Shown here one piece after another: positions 1 to 14,100 of a stretch of 60,364 bases of DNA. The first letter of the stretch is position 1. Every line of letters begins with the position of its first letter. The stretch is from Candidatus Altarchaeota archaeon. GTDB taxonomy: Archaea; SpSt-1190. The notes beneath the pieces are model-generated. The model was given only the letters and a program-made list of their open reading frames with translations, ran no database searches and was not told the origin of the DNA. The translations under genes and the position numbers were made by a program. The DNA lies in the NCBI GenBank assembly GCA_018220935.1, contig JAAOXU010000030.1, forward strand, positions 1 to 60,364, in the 5' to 3' direction.

Positions 1-3000
1 CTAACAGTTCAAGGAACTCTAACTCATAATCTTGAAAATCCAGACGGTGAAACGTATCTTAAGGGCGTAAACATCTCAATACGAGGAAATGTGACTAATG
101 ATTGTAATATTGGTATGAATTCAATTTATACTAACTTCACTCAAAAGAGTGATTTTACTAGTGAAGAACTTAAGTGTTCACCAATAAATGATGAAGGGGA
201 TGGGTATTACAATTGTACGTTTAATACCAGCAACATATCACCAAGGTGGTATGACTTAAGTTTTAATGCAAGTGAAATTTATTACCACGACAATAATAAA
301 ACACTAAACAATAAGTTCTTTGTTGAGACTGAGCCAAGTGTAGCAAACACAAAAGTCAACACAAGTTCTTATGATGGTGATGACGGAGTTATTGGTGGAT
401 ATTCAGAAATTTTCAATTATTCGGTTTTTGTTACTGATGTTGATGGAGACACATTAACGGCGTGGTTATGGCTTAGAAGTTGGAACCAAACTTCAGGAAA
501 TTGGACTAATTGGACTTTCGAGAATACTAAGTCTTGTGTTGATTGTAACAACACTTTACTTTACTCAGAAAAATTAAATTTCCTTTGCTCAGACCTAAAA
601 GATTGGCAGTTCTTATGGAATGTTACTGATGACCCTGATGATCCGTTACCAGGAGAAACAACTTACTTTGATGAAGATATTCCTAAAAATTTCACCATTG
701 AACAAGATGATGTACAAGTTAATTATTATGCCGGAGATGGTGGTACTATTTGGAGAAACGGAACAGATTCAAGAGTATTGAGTACCGAAATTTGGGATGT
801 TGATGATCAACGATACCTATCAACTGGAGAAGCAGATGGATTTTTCTGGATTACAGTTAATGGAACTGATTGGGATGGGGCACATGCAGTAGGAACAATC
901 CAACGTTTCTTTAATTACACTTACAACCCAGATTGTTCATACTTTACAGGTACACAAAAATGGGTTTCAGGAACAGTAAGTAATACCTGTTTTAAGGACG
1001 TTAATTCAAGTGAATTTACAGCAACACTACAAACATACCTACAAGGATCAATTGATACACCTGACGGGGAACCATACCAAAGAGGTCAACCAATTCCATT
1101 TAACATGTATGTTGAAGATGAATGTTCAGTTGGAGTTGAAAGTCTCACGCGTCAACTACATCTATACGTAGAAGGTAATCAATATGATATAACCTCAGGA
1201 ATAACTGACCCAAGTAATGGTACATACACTTACTCTTGGGACAGTGCACTAAAGACTCTCGGAAATTACAATGCAACATTTGAAGTTTCAAAAACAAATT
1301 ATGTCGCGCAAAATATAACAAAAATCTCAGCGTTTGATTTAGGTGAACCTCCCGAACTACAATTACAAAGTGTTGATAGATTGCTTGGTGGTTGGGGTGA
1401 GACTTGGAAATTTAGTGTTCAATGTAGAGACCGTGAAGGGGATACAGATCAAGTTCAATTATGGATTAAAAAGAATGCAACCGAAAATTGGGAAATGATT
1501 CAAGAACAAAATTGTACATCTGGTTCATATGTTGTTAAAGATTTCTTTGAAGTTTTCACATGTTCAGATATTACCCCAATAGGAGATGACGCACAGTGGA
1601 AGTTTAACGCATCCGATCAATGGGGCTTTACAGATGAGACCGCAATTGGTACTGTTGATATTGAAAAAGATGATGTTTCAATGTCACTGATTGCAGGACA
1701 TAACAATTTAATAAACCGAGAAAGTAATCCAACACTTTACTTATCTGTTAGAGCATATGACGATGATAAACTTGAATATTTACCAACGGATAGAAATGGA
1801 ACGTTCTATATTACAACTAATGGTACTGAATTTGATTCCGGAAACACAAGCGTTACTAATGCAACAGGTCACTTAGTTTACAACTTTAATCCATCTTGTT
1901 CATATGAGACAGGCCTACAAAATTGGAAAGGTGGAATTGAAAATGATGTATGTTACAAAGATTCATTTAGTCCAGATTATGACTTGAGTGTATATGGACA
2001 ATTAAAGAACGCCATTGAGATTCCCACATATGGTAGTATTTTCCAGACAACAAACCCTATAGATATAAGACTAAACGTGAGCACCGATTGTTCTGCAGAA
2101 GGCATAATAAACAGCACTAACGTGAATATAACACTAAATTCACCCCTTGATGATTTAGAGAGTTGCACCCCAGTTAATAATGAAGGGGATGGCTGGTATA
2201 ATTGTACATGGGATAGTTCATTTAGAGCACCAGGACTCTGGGACATCGGAACTAATTCAACTAAATCCTACTTTAATTTTAATTACACTAACTTAGTAAA
2301 TTGGTTTGAGTTACAAAATAAACCAACTAATTATAGTGATGTGAACGTTACACTTAATTCGTCAGGATGGGGTGCACCATTTAATTATTCGGTTAATGTC
2401 ACGGATGATGATACTGATGATGTGAATTGTACACTTTATGTTTCACTAAATGGTGGAAGCAGTTTTGAATCAAAGGGTCTCCAACTTATTACAAATGGAA
2501 CTGGAATTTGTTACTTTGACTTACAAAGCTTTACTTGTGCAGATATAGGAACAGACAACCAATATTACTTCCAATTAAATGATGGATATAATTCAGTTCA
2601 AACCCAAACAGAAGCAGGACCAACTATGACAAAAGACAGTCTTACGATAACACATCTTGATGGGAACGGTGGAACTGTTAATAGGACTATTACGAGTTTA
2701 TTGTTAAAAGTCAATGTCACTGATGATAACACTGGTAGTATTGCCCAAGACAATTTACCAGTTTACTTTAACATAACTAATAACGGATTAAATTATACAC
2801 AAGAAGATATTGATAACACAACTTTAGGTGTTTCTCAAATTACATTTAATCCTACTTGTTCATATGAAGTTGGAGTTCAAAAGTGGTTTACATACTTTGA
2901 AGAAGATTCTTGTTTCTTTGCAGCTAACACGAGTGAATTCAATTTGACAATATATGGTAAAATAACAAACACAATAATTTTACCAAATGGTACAGAACAT

Positions 3001-6000
3001 TATCAAGGAGAAGATAATGTAACCTTTAGAGCAAACTTTAGTGATCAATGTAATAATCTAATTGATCCTGAATATGTTAATTTTTCATATACGCATCAAG
3101 ATACAGCAAGTGAAGATTATTGTAGTCCAAGTGTGAATGAAAGCTTTGGATATTATAATTGTAGTATTGAAACTACTAATTTGAGTACAAGGTGGTATGA
3201 TACAGAAGTTTATGCAAATAAGACTCTACACACCCCAAACATAGAAACTGAAACTCAAGCCTTTTGGATTGAGACTAGACCTAATATAACACTCGTTTCA
3301 GTTGTTTCTGAACAAGGCGGTGGAATTGGAGGTTGGGGTGAATCTTGGACCTTTAAAGTTAATGTTACAGATTGGGATAAAGACGCAGTTAAGGTCTGGT
3401 TTTGGGATAGACCGGCTAGTGGAGGAGATTGGGAAATATTAAGTCCATTTGGTGTGACTAAAGCAGTTGGAATTGAGAGTCAAATTGTTACATTCATCTA
3501 CAATGGTTATACTTGTTCAGACTTCACAGGCGGTGCAAACAGAGAATGGTTTGTTAATGGTACAGATGATCCCTCTGAGCCAATAAGTGAACAAGACATT
3601 ACAAACACCAGTGTTAGTACGCATTCACTTGAAAGAAATGATGTTGAAATTTTACATAATCAAGGAAACGGTAGTTCATTAAACAGAAGTAATGTTACCA
3701 ATGGAGAAACAGTAACACTAAAAGTTCAGATAAGGGATACAGATAAAGATGCGTCAGTAAACACACAAGATACTAGTAAATTCTTAGTTACAACTGATGG
3801 CTTTAGTTTCACTCAAGACTTACAACTTGCAACAATTGAACCAGGTGGTTATGTAACAGATGATTTCCCATCAATAGCTGAATGTACCTATGGTATTAGT
3901 CTACAAAAGTGGAAAGTTGAATTTGGAGAAACCTGTTACAAAACAACACAAAGTCAAGAATGGAATGTAACACTAAAAACTGATCCAATTGAAGTTATAT
4001 TATACACACCCAAAGGAGACCCATATAGACAAGGTATTGATGATATTGAATTTTATGGTGGGGCATATGATGATTGTGGTGGTGTTACAAATGCAGATTT
4101 AACATTTGAAGCTATACAAAATGATAACACATATGTTTGTTCTGGAACACAAGGTGTTGGAAATGGTAATTACACCTGTAATATAACAAACACAGGGGCT
4201 TGGCTTCTAGGAAATTACAACGCCACAATGAATGCAAGTAAACAAGGTTACAACGACAGTGTTGTTTTACTAGTTGAAGATGGAATAAAACTCGCAACAC
4301 AGCCTTCCCTAGTAGGTTTCTTTGTATCTACTAGTGATGGTGGTAATTCATATGGTTGGGGTGAATATTGGGACTTCCAAGTCGACTTCTTTGATAGTGA
4401 TCAATTAGTCTATGATTATGAAGTTGCAAACATTACACTTTGGTACTTTAATGATTCACAATGGATTTTACTAAATAGTACAACGTGCAGTGCACCAACC
4501 TGTAGACTAACTGAAACACGTCACTTTTACAGAGACTTCACATGTAGTGATATTGGAAGTAATATTCCATTTACCCTAAATATTACAGACTATTGGAACT
4601 TTACAGAAACGTGGAATTTCAATCAAGATATTATTACAGATGACGTATTACTAACAGTAATTCAGTCACCTACATACGTTAGTAGAGAAAACCAAACAGT
4701 TCTGATACAAGTTAGAGGTACGGATCAAGATGCAGGTCATTTATTGGGTGCAAGTATTAACGGAAGTTTTGAAGTCACAACTAATGGTAGTGGAACTTGG
4801 AGTGTACCAATTTACAATCAAACTGATTCAGGTGGATACTTATCTTACAACTTTAACCCAGGATGTGGATATAATGTTGGTAATCAAGATTGGAGATCAC
4901 AAATTGAAACCGCGTGTTATTCAACAACAGCAATTGGTCCGGCATCTGGATTTATGGACGTTATTGGTCAATTAAAAAATAATATAACGTATCCCACAAA
5001 TGGAAGTAGCTATTATGTTACAGATTTAGTAAATTTCACATTTAATATTAGTGATGAATGTAATGAAAATTGGCAACCCATTAGTGACGCGTATCTAAAT
5101 ATTACATTTAATTCAACTAATGGTCTAAATGCGACTTTTGATCAAAATAATACGACTTATGTTGGTGAAGGTCTTTACAATTTCTCATGGATTACTGATT
5201 TTCACGAAGGTGGGTTATGGGACGTAAAACTAACGTCACAAAAAGAATATTACTACAGTAATCAAACAGACTTTACTGATTACATTTATCTAAATAATAC
5301 TCCCGCAGTTGCAGAAAACTTCAGCGTAACACCAACAACAGAAGGATGGGGAAGAACCTTCACATTCAGTGCAGACATAATGGACAGTGAACAAGATAAT
5401 ATAACTTGTAAACTTTTTGTTACGACTGACAGTGGATCAACTTGGATATACAAAGATGAACAAGTAATAACATGGGGTGTTGGAACTTGTGAATTAAATG
5501 TTACAGACTTTAATTGTGCAGACATAGGAACTGATAATTATTATAGATTTGAAATTGATGATGGCACTCAAGAAAATATATTTAATACAAGTTATACTCA
5601 AGGACCAAATATTACCGCAGATGATGTTTATTTAGAATATTTAGACGGGAATCAAACAGTAGTTAGTAGATATGGTATTAATGAAACACTTCTTTCATTT
5701 AGAGTATATGATCAAGACCAAAGTAATTTGACAATTTCTGGAATTCAAACAACCTATTGGGTAACACGAGACGGATCAACTTATGTCAGTCATACAGGAA
5801 CAACAACAAATTCAAGTGGACACTCTAATTATGATTTTGACCCAGTTTGTGATCCTTTATACTCACAAGGAATTCAAAACTGGAGAGCAGGAGTAACTGA
5901 CTCTTGTTATGTTGGGACAAACCTTACAGAAACATACCAACTAACCATTATGGGTAGTTTAACCAATGATCTTGATTATATCTATAAAATTGGAGTTCCA

Positions 6001-8160
6001 ACAGCACCCCCAGTTAATCTTACAAGGGACGAAGAAGATTTACAGGCAGATATTCACATAACTGATGACTGTAGCTTAGATGTTGATGCAGCCAATGTTA
6101 ATGTAACTTGGATTAGTGAATATAGTAACGAATACAATTGTACAGTTAGTGGTATTGGAAGTGGTGCTTATAGATGTGATATGCCAACAAATAACACAAG
6201 AGCAAGATGGTATGATATTTCAATGAATTCTTCAAAGCAACCATACTACTATGATAATTTAGCTTTTGTTCAAAGCAATGTATTATTTGTCCAAACAAGA
6301 CCGGTAGTAACTAATCTTACGTGTCTTAATTGTCCAGGTGGATGGGGTGAAGTATTTGAGTATAGTGTGACACTAACTGATGAAGATTTAGATAATGTAA
6401 CAGCAAAATTATTTGTAAAGAAACCTGGATCGATATTCTCCTTTGAACTCAACGTAACCAATGTTAGTTCACCAATCATAAATAAAACGGTAATACTAAG
6501 CATACCAGATTCAACATTCACGTGTCCAGATCACCTAGGTATTGGTGAATTTAAATTTGAAGTTCAAGACAATAGGGGTCTTGTGAGATCAAACCAAACT
6601 AACTACAGTGTTGAGCGAGATGATGTTAGATTTGAAATGTATAATGGTGATACTGAAATGGTCTGGAGAAATGGAACTGGATACGTATTTTTGAGTCTTG
6701 ACCTTTATGATGATGACCGAAATATATCACTACCATCTGGACTTGGTGGAAATGTATGGGTAACAGTTAATGAAAGTTATTGGGATGCTGGAAAAGGTAT
6801 TGCCACAAATAGTACAGGAAACTTCAATTATAATTTCATGCAAGAATTACCACCATCAGGACAACGCTGTGATTATTCACTAGGACCACAATGGTGGAGA
6901 GGTTGGATAAATGACACATGTTACAAAGATACCTATTCACAAAATTATACTACCACTATCATGTCTGAATTAATTCCACAAACAATAATCCCAGACGGAG
7001 AGGGTTATATTGTTGGAGATAAAATGTTGATTGCTGGGACGGTTGGGGATGATTGTCCTGCTTTAGTTGAAAACGTAACAGCTGAATACAAGCTAAAGAG
7101 AGGTAGTAACACGTATACTTGTAGTATTTCAAATAACTTTAATTGGACTGAAAATTCAGGTTGGTATAATTGTACGTGGGACAGTGCAAGTCGTGTTAAG
7201 GGTTGGTATGATATTACACTTAATGTTTCAAAGACTTACTATGCAAACAACGGATCAATTAAGACGTCTGCATTCTTCTTAGGTGAACCCCCTGTATTAG
7301 AGAACCCTCTAATTGATCATAGTTATGGTGGATGGGGTGAGCAATATGGATTCCAAGTAATCTTTAGCGACCCAGATTATCATGCAAACAATCTTAGTCT
7401 TTGGATAAGTTCAGATAATTCAACTTGGAACTTAAAGGATTCTAAGTCAGCTATAGGTGTTCAAGCAACAGTTCAGTTTATTGAAAGATTCACGTGTGGT
7501 GATATCTCAATATTCCCCAATGGAACAAGATATTGGAAGATAACTGCAGTTGATCCATTCAATTATAGTGACGAGACACCAGTGTTTGAAATTAATTTTA
7601 CAACAGACAATGTAACCGTTGTAGTTCAGTCATCAAGTAATGACACAGTTAGAAGGATGGGTGCAAATGACGCATTCTTAGAATTTTTAATTTATGATAC
7701 TGATTTAGACGTATATCCAAATGATACAAGTAGCTTAGTTTGGATTACTGAAAACTTTACTAATTACACCATACTAAAAACGTGTACATCAACCAATGGA
7801 TATTGTAATGTTACACACGACCCGGTTTGCGCATCTTCAATTGGTGATCAGCTCTGGATTGGTGCTACAAACGACTCGTGTTACCAAGTTCTCAATTCAA
7901 CCCCGGGAACGCTAGAAGTAATAGGACAATTATACGCACAGCCAGAAAGACCATCTGAGGGTCAAATAATTAATAGAAATACAACTGAACTCTTCAACAC
8001 CAGCGTTGTTGATGAATGTAGTGAATTAGTGAATGGGGCAACAGTTAATTGGTATGATGATTCAGATAACTCAATTGGAAACGGTTATGAAGTTAATTGG
8101 AGCATTCCAAATGGATTTGAACTAGGCGGTGAGACTATCACAACTAACACCAGTAAAACT
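1..8160 (+). repeat. Eight tandem protein repeats of about 330 residues (about 990 bp)
   Basis: The repeats are visible at protein level. A GWG-type motif (GGY in the first unit) recurs near 391, 1384, 2359, 3328, 4349, 5338, 6337 and 7324, a mean period of about 990 bp. Each unit contains in order: a D-[ED]-C segment after a GQL/GSI-type strand, a YNCT-type Cys, the GGWGE.W.F.V..D.D segment, an F.C.D segment, a [DN]DV segment ending in an Arg, and a C.Y..G.Q.W....D.CY segment. About six Cys per unit are conserved, which fits extracellular disulfides. DNA identity between units looks low, so the repeats are old or diverging rather than recent copies. Confidence 0.85.
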
Positions 8161-11100
8161 AGTTATGATCCAGGTACCAATTCAACTAATATTTACGTAT
8201 ACGGATGGGCAATAATAACAGATATACAGCCCCCAGACAGTACTCAAATTGAAGCAGGAACAACTGCACAAATAACTTGTGAAGTTAAAGATAAAAACAT
8301 AGGGAGTCCACTCCCCACATATAGTGTTGACTTTTACAAAAATGAAACATTCCAGGACACAAAAGCCACAGGTATTGATGGAATTGCAACTTGGCAATGG
8401 AACACCAATACAGAACCATTTGGATGGTACAATATTAGTTGTCTTATAGGTAATGAACCAAGTATGTTTTACAACTACAGCGGGGGACTTAATACTACGA
8501 TATTACAAGTAAGGCGTTTACTAAAATTCAGTTACGTTACACCAACACCATATCAATTCTACAGAAATGATAGTTTTACTCCGCATGAAACATATTTGGA
8601 AGCAAAAGTAACAGAAGCACAAACAGGTCCAAGTGAAGATTCAAACATAACGTTTTACAATCAAACTTACGAATTAATTGGATGGTGTATAACTAACCCA
8701 CAAGGTGAATGTAACGTAACATTTAATGCATCAGACACCACAATACCAGACATCTACACAGTATACGCAAATGCAACAAAATCAGGTGCAGAACCATCAG
8801 TAACTAATTCAACTACAATTAAAGTTCAAGCTAAGATGTCTGCAAATATTACAGATCCTGTAAATGACTCTGCCTGGACTAAAGGAAACGTCATAAACCT
8901 AATTGTAGTTGTTAAAGATGAAAATAATCAAAACATAACGTCCGCAGATGTTTTCTGGTACAATGAAAGTAATGAAGTTGCACAGGGTTTGTCAACTACA
9001 TTAAATCTTAATACTCAAGATACAGGATGGCGAAACTTAACAGTTGAAATTAGAAAGAACTGTGCAAACTCACCAAGTACTGAGTGTTATGATAGAGAAT
9101 ATGGAGAAACTATAATTAGAATTGATGGACTCTCCGGCGTCAGATGGCTTAGCCCAACAGCACAGCCAGTATCACCATGGACTCAAATAACAGTCCTTGA
9201 AGCTGAAAACTTCAGTTGTGAGGTTTATGACACTATAACTAGTCAAAAGATTTTCAATTATAGTACAGAAATGTGGTATCAGTTTGATGTAGGAGACTGG
9301 GTTAAACTTGGATCATTTTATTCAGGTCACAATGGTAATGTAACTCAAACATTCATACCCCAAGTTAAAGGTGACTTGACATTTAAATGTAATATAACAG
9401 ATGACATATCTAAACTTTATACTGTTGATATTGCTGAAGCAAGTGCAACTTTTGAGGTTATTGATGATGTTCCACCAACCATATATGACTATTATATCTA
9501 TCCAACTTCAGGATTAGAAGCATATCAAGATAACACTACAATTTACACGACCATATCTGATAATATCGGCGTATCAACTGCATGGGCCGCAATTGAATTA
9601 CCAAATACAACGTTTGTTACTAAGAGTTTCGTAAGATATCCGTATCCAAATACTTTCAAGTTTGTTGATTTAGAGAATAGTACAAATATAACACATGTTG
9701 AAAATATTAGTGAACCAGGTCGTGTATCATTCTTTAACCTCACGATTGAAAATAATGAAACCTTTGATGCGTACTTTAATGTTTCAGTAAATGGCATACT
9801 AGTTTTTGATAATGTTAGTTTAATTAATTCAACTAATACTACTATTGATTTAGTTGAAAATTATACCTTTAGTTCAGCCGGTGAATTTAATTTAAGTGTT
9901 ATGTTCTTTAATGCGAGCAGTGAGCCATTAAATTTAAGCCACGTCTCTTGGATAAATTACACAGTTCACTCAGACCGGTATAATGTTTCATATGTCCCAT
10001 TAATTGGAGGCACACATAATGTAGTAATATATGCTCAAGACTTACCTCCAGAAAACAACTTAGCAAGTCAAGCTGCAGGTAGTTTTAATGCAGGGGGTAT
10101 CACTAATGTCACAGTTAATCTAACACCAGCATATCAACCCGCATTTGGCATAACACAGCTTGACGACTTTACATACATTGTAACAGCAAATATAACCAAT
10201 TGGGGGCCAGTAACCGCAATAAATGTTAGTTTGAACATAACTGATAGTTCAATTGATTATATGAGTTATAATATTACAAATGCCAGTTGCGGAAATTTAG
10301 CAGCAAATAGTTCATGTGTACACTACGTCTTAACTACAGTAAAGGAGAAGACACCACCAGCCTTCATACAAATTAGCTATAATGTTAGTTGGGTTAATCC
10401 AGACAGAGGATTTAACACAACAATAGGTATTACTGAAGTTGAGGTTGCTGAAAATCCAATATTAAACACTAGTGAAATTGCTGTATTTGCTGAAGCCTCA
10501 CACCAGAAGATGACATATATCGGAAACATAACAGTTGAATCACAAGGAAATACACCAATTTTTGATATTTCAATATACACTGTTGGTGGGGATCTATTCA
10601 CAAAGTGTGCAGAATGTGATCTTACAATTGTACCAGACGTACAAGGATTAGTTAGTGCCGGAGATAGTTTCCGTGCTGATTTATGGCTTGATGTTCCATG
10701 GGGTCAAGATCCAGGAATATATCTAACTAATTTAAGAGTTAACACCAGTAATGCTGCGTATAAAGATGTATTACTAAATGTCACAGTTCCGTGGAATAAT
10801 TCATGGAATAGAGCACCATCTACATATGGTACTATACTCGCACTACTAAACACAAATGTAACCCTTGGAAATGTAACAGCAAACAATGTGGGTAACGTAA
10901 GACTTGATTTCATTAATTATGTTAGTGGAACAGGTGCACCAATGGTCAATATTACGCCAAGAATCTTTGGTTTACCTAAAATTAATTCAAAAGATATTAC
11001 AGTTAGTTATTCAGTTGAACCTGATTCAATTGAAGGTATATACCCAGTCGTAATAACTCTAAGACCAGAAGATCAAGCAGGAAACCAAGCAGATCCATTT

Positions 11101-14100
11101 GATAATATAGTTACATTTACACTTAACGTTACAGACTTACCCCCGCTAATTGAAGACATTGTAGTTGAACCACAAAACTTTGAAGTATCTTTTGATACAG
11201 TTAATATTAATGCTACAATAACAGATAACTTTGTAGTGGCTGAGGCTTGGATCAACTTAACACTTCCCAATGGAACTGATTACATTAAGTTTATGAATAA
11301 TGAAAGTAGTCACTATTTCACCACATATAACACAGACACAATAGGATTCTATAAATTGAAAATTTGTGCAAATGATACAAGATTCCTATCTGGTTGTACT
11401 GAGGTAATTAATCTAACTGCTAATGCTAACACTACAATTAAATTTGAACCAGAAAGTAGCTTAACGGTTACAAATGCTAGATGGTTAGATGACATTAACT
11501 ATACGTTTAATTATAGTTTAAGAAATTCAGGATACTCAAGAGCATTTAATGTTAGTGCAGATTACAGTACTTTTGAAGGGTGGGTAGTTTACCCAAGTGA
11601 ATTTAATACGTCTATCTTGCTAAAGCAAGAAACATATAATGATTCTATGTACATTGAAGTTCCGGCCGCAACTGTTGCTGGAAATTACACCTTTAACTTT
11701 TACGCTAATTGGACTAACTATGATAATTCAACAGGAGAAAATACAACTAACCTTACAATCGAAGTTTTAGAAAACACATTAATTGAAGCCACACCCAGTG
11801 AAATTAATTTAACTATTATCAATAAAGAGAAGAAACTTCAAATAATTCAAATATTGTCGGCAGGAAATGTTCCAGTACAAAACGTGAGTATAAGCTGTGT
11901 TAGTGGATTAATTTGTAATAATATGACAGTAAACATTACACCCCAACTAATAGGTGATATGCCACAAGGAACCCTTGCATTAGTTAATTTAACTATAGAA
12001 GTTCCTGAAGTGTTTGAAACTGATGTGTATTACAGTGATATATTTGTGAATGGAACTGAATCATCACAAGTAGTAAAACTTTGGGTTAGAGTACCCCTTA
12101 ATATGTCGTGGGATCATAACACAACTTCAATAAGTAAAGTTTTAGTTCAAGGAGAACAAGGGGACTTTGGAACTGTGGGAATTAGGAATTTGGGGAATGT
12201 TCTCGCAAAGATTAATTTGAATGTAACTGGTAATATTACAGATTCAATAATTGTTGATAAATTTTACTTTGAAATGCCAATTGATGGATCAGATCAAGTC
12301 AATATTAAGTATAATACATCTGAATCATACTTTAGACAAGATTTAGTAGGTGAGATAGTAACATATAACGATACCGCAAATATTACAGAACAACGAACTA
12401 ATTTATCTATGACAATTCACCCACTTTGGGTGACTACGTTAAACCCAACAGAAACAAATCCAAAAATAGGTGTCTTTAACGGAACTAATATTACAGCAAC
12501 AATTAGCGCAACTTATGGTTACTCCATCATTACTTCAGGGATTGCATTTAACGCATCGCTTAGACGAGGAAATACGTATTATGATCTTAATCAAACCTAT
12601 AAGTACAATGTTACAGATTTCGTATGGTACTTAAATTTCACAGCACCACAACTAAACTACAGTATAGGTTATGATTTAGTTATAACCGGAAATTATAGTT
12701 TATTTGACATAGCAAAAACAAATATTCAAGACAAAGCAATAGTCTACAATGATACAGTAAATCCAATCGTACTAATAAGTGCACCCGGAAAAACAGGCAT
12801 AAATGATACAGCAGTAATTTATCTTAATGCAACTGATGCAGGCGGTGTTAAAGACGCCACAATGACAATAACATTCCCAGATACCATATCAAAAATAACT
12901 ACGGCAATGACTTATCTTTACAAAGTTAACGACACGTATGTATTTAGACTCAACTTTAATGATACACAACAAGAGGGAGTGTATGGTGTTAGTGCTGAGG
13001 CGTGTGATTATTCAGGTAATTGTGGTATAGGAATAAGTCAATTCACAACTTTCCCATTCGCACAATGGCACGGTAGAGCACTTGATGTTGATAGATCAGA
13101 CACAGTACCAATAAATCTAACATTTAACTTATATGAAGAATTAACAGATAATTCACTTTTCTTTGTATATCCAAATGAAACGGGTTACTATAATGAAACA
13201 ATTGATGCGAGAAGATATGATATTGTAACAAACTATGAGAATGTTACTACAAAATTATATGGTGCAAGAGTATTTGGCGATATTGAGAATCCAATAGTAC
13301 ACGGAGTTATACCAGGGAGTATGATAGGTTTAGGAACTTATGTGGGACTTGACTTTGAATCTAACCTGACTTATGATACTGCAAGAATTACATTTGACTA
13401 TGCCGACTTTGCAGGTGTTTCTGCAAATAATTTAGGAATTTATGAGTGTGAGAATTGGATAAGATTCCAAGGATGTGGTGGTAATTGGACCAGAATGATT
13501 GGCACAGTTATTGATTTAGGTAAAGAACAAGTGTATGCAGTAGTTACAGCTTTTGAAGACGCATACATAATGTCTGAATATGTTTGTGGTAATCAAGTTT
13601 GTGAAACTGGATATGGTGAATCACTTGCAACTTGTCCACAAGACTGCCAAGTTAGTTCACCTTCACCAACTGAACCAGGACCAAGTGACGGAGGCGGTGG
13701 AGGTGGAGGCGGCGGAGGTGGTGGAGGTGGAGGCGGCGGTGCTACACCAACTGACGAATTAGCACCAATTCCAATTGAATTTAAGGCACCCGTAATTGAT
13801 GTTACAGTATATCCAGGTGAGAGTAAGGTATTTGGTATTGAGATTACTAATAACCAGATTAATTCAACTGAAGGTATAATTTATGCAGAAGGTCCAATTT
13901 GGTCCTTACTTGAATTCCAATTTGATGAGTTTACTGTTGAGAATAAATCAACTAGAACCATTCAAATTAGTGTTAAACCAACTAATAATGTAACACCAGG
14001 AGTTTACACAGGAGACATCGTAATAGAAATTGGTAGCCTAAAACACAGAATCCCTGCATCAATTGCAGTTGAAATACTCCAAGAGCCACTACTTGACGTT

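Noticed and set aside
13690-13740. Assembly artefact at the Gly17 tract.
   Set aside because: The codons are mixed rather than a simple triplet repeat and the frame continues cleanly into a conserved domain and ATPase.
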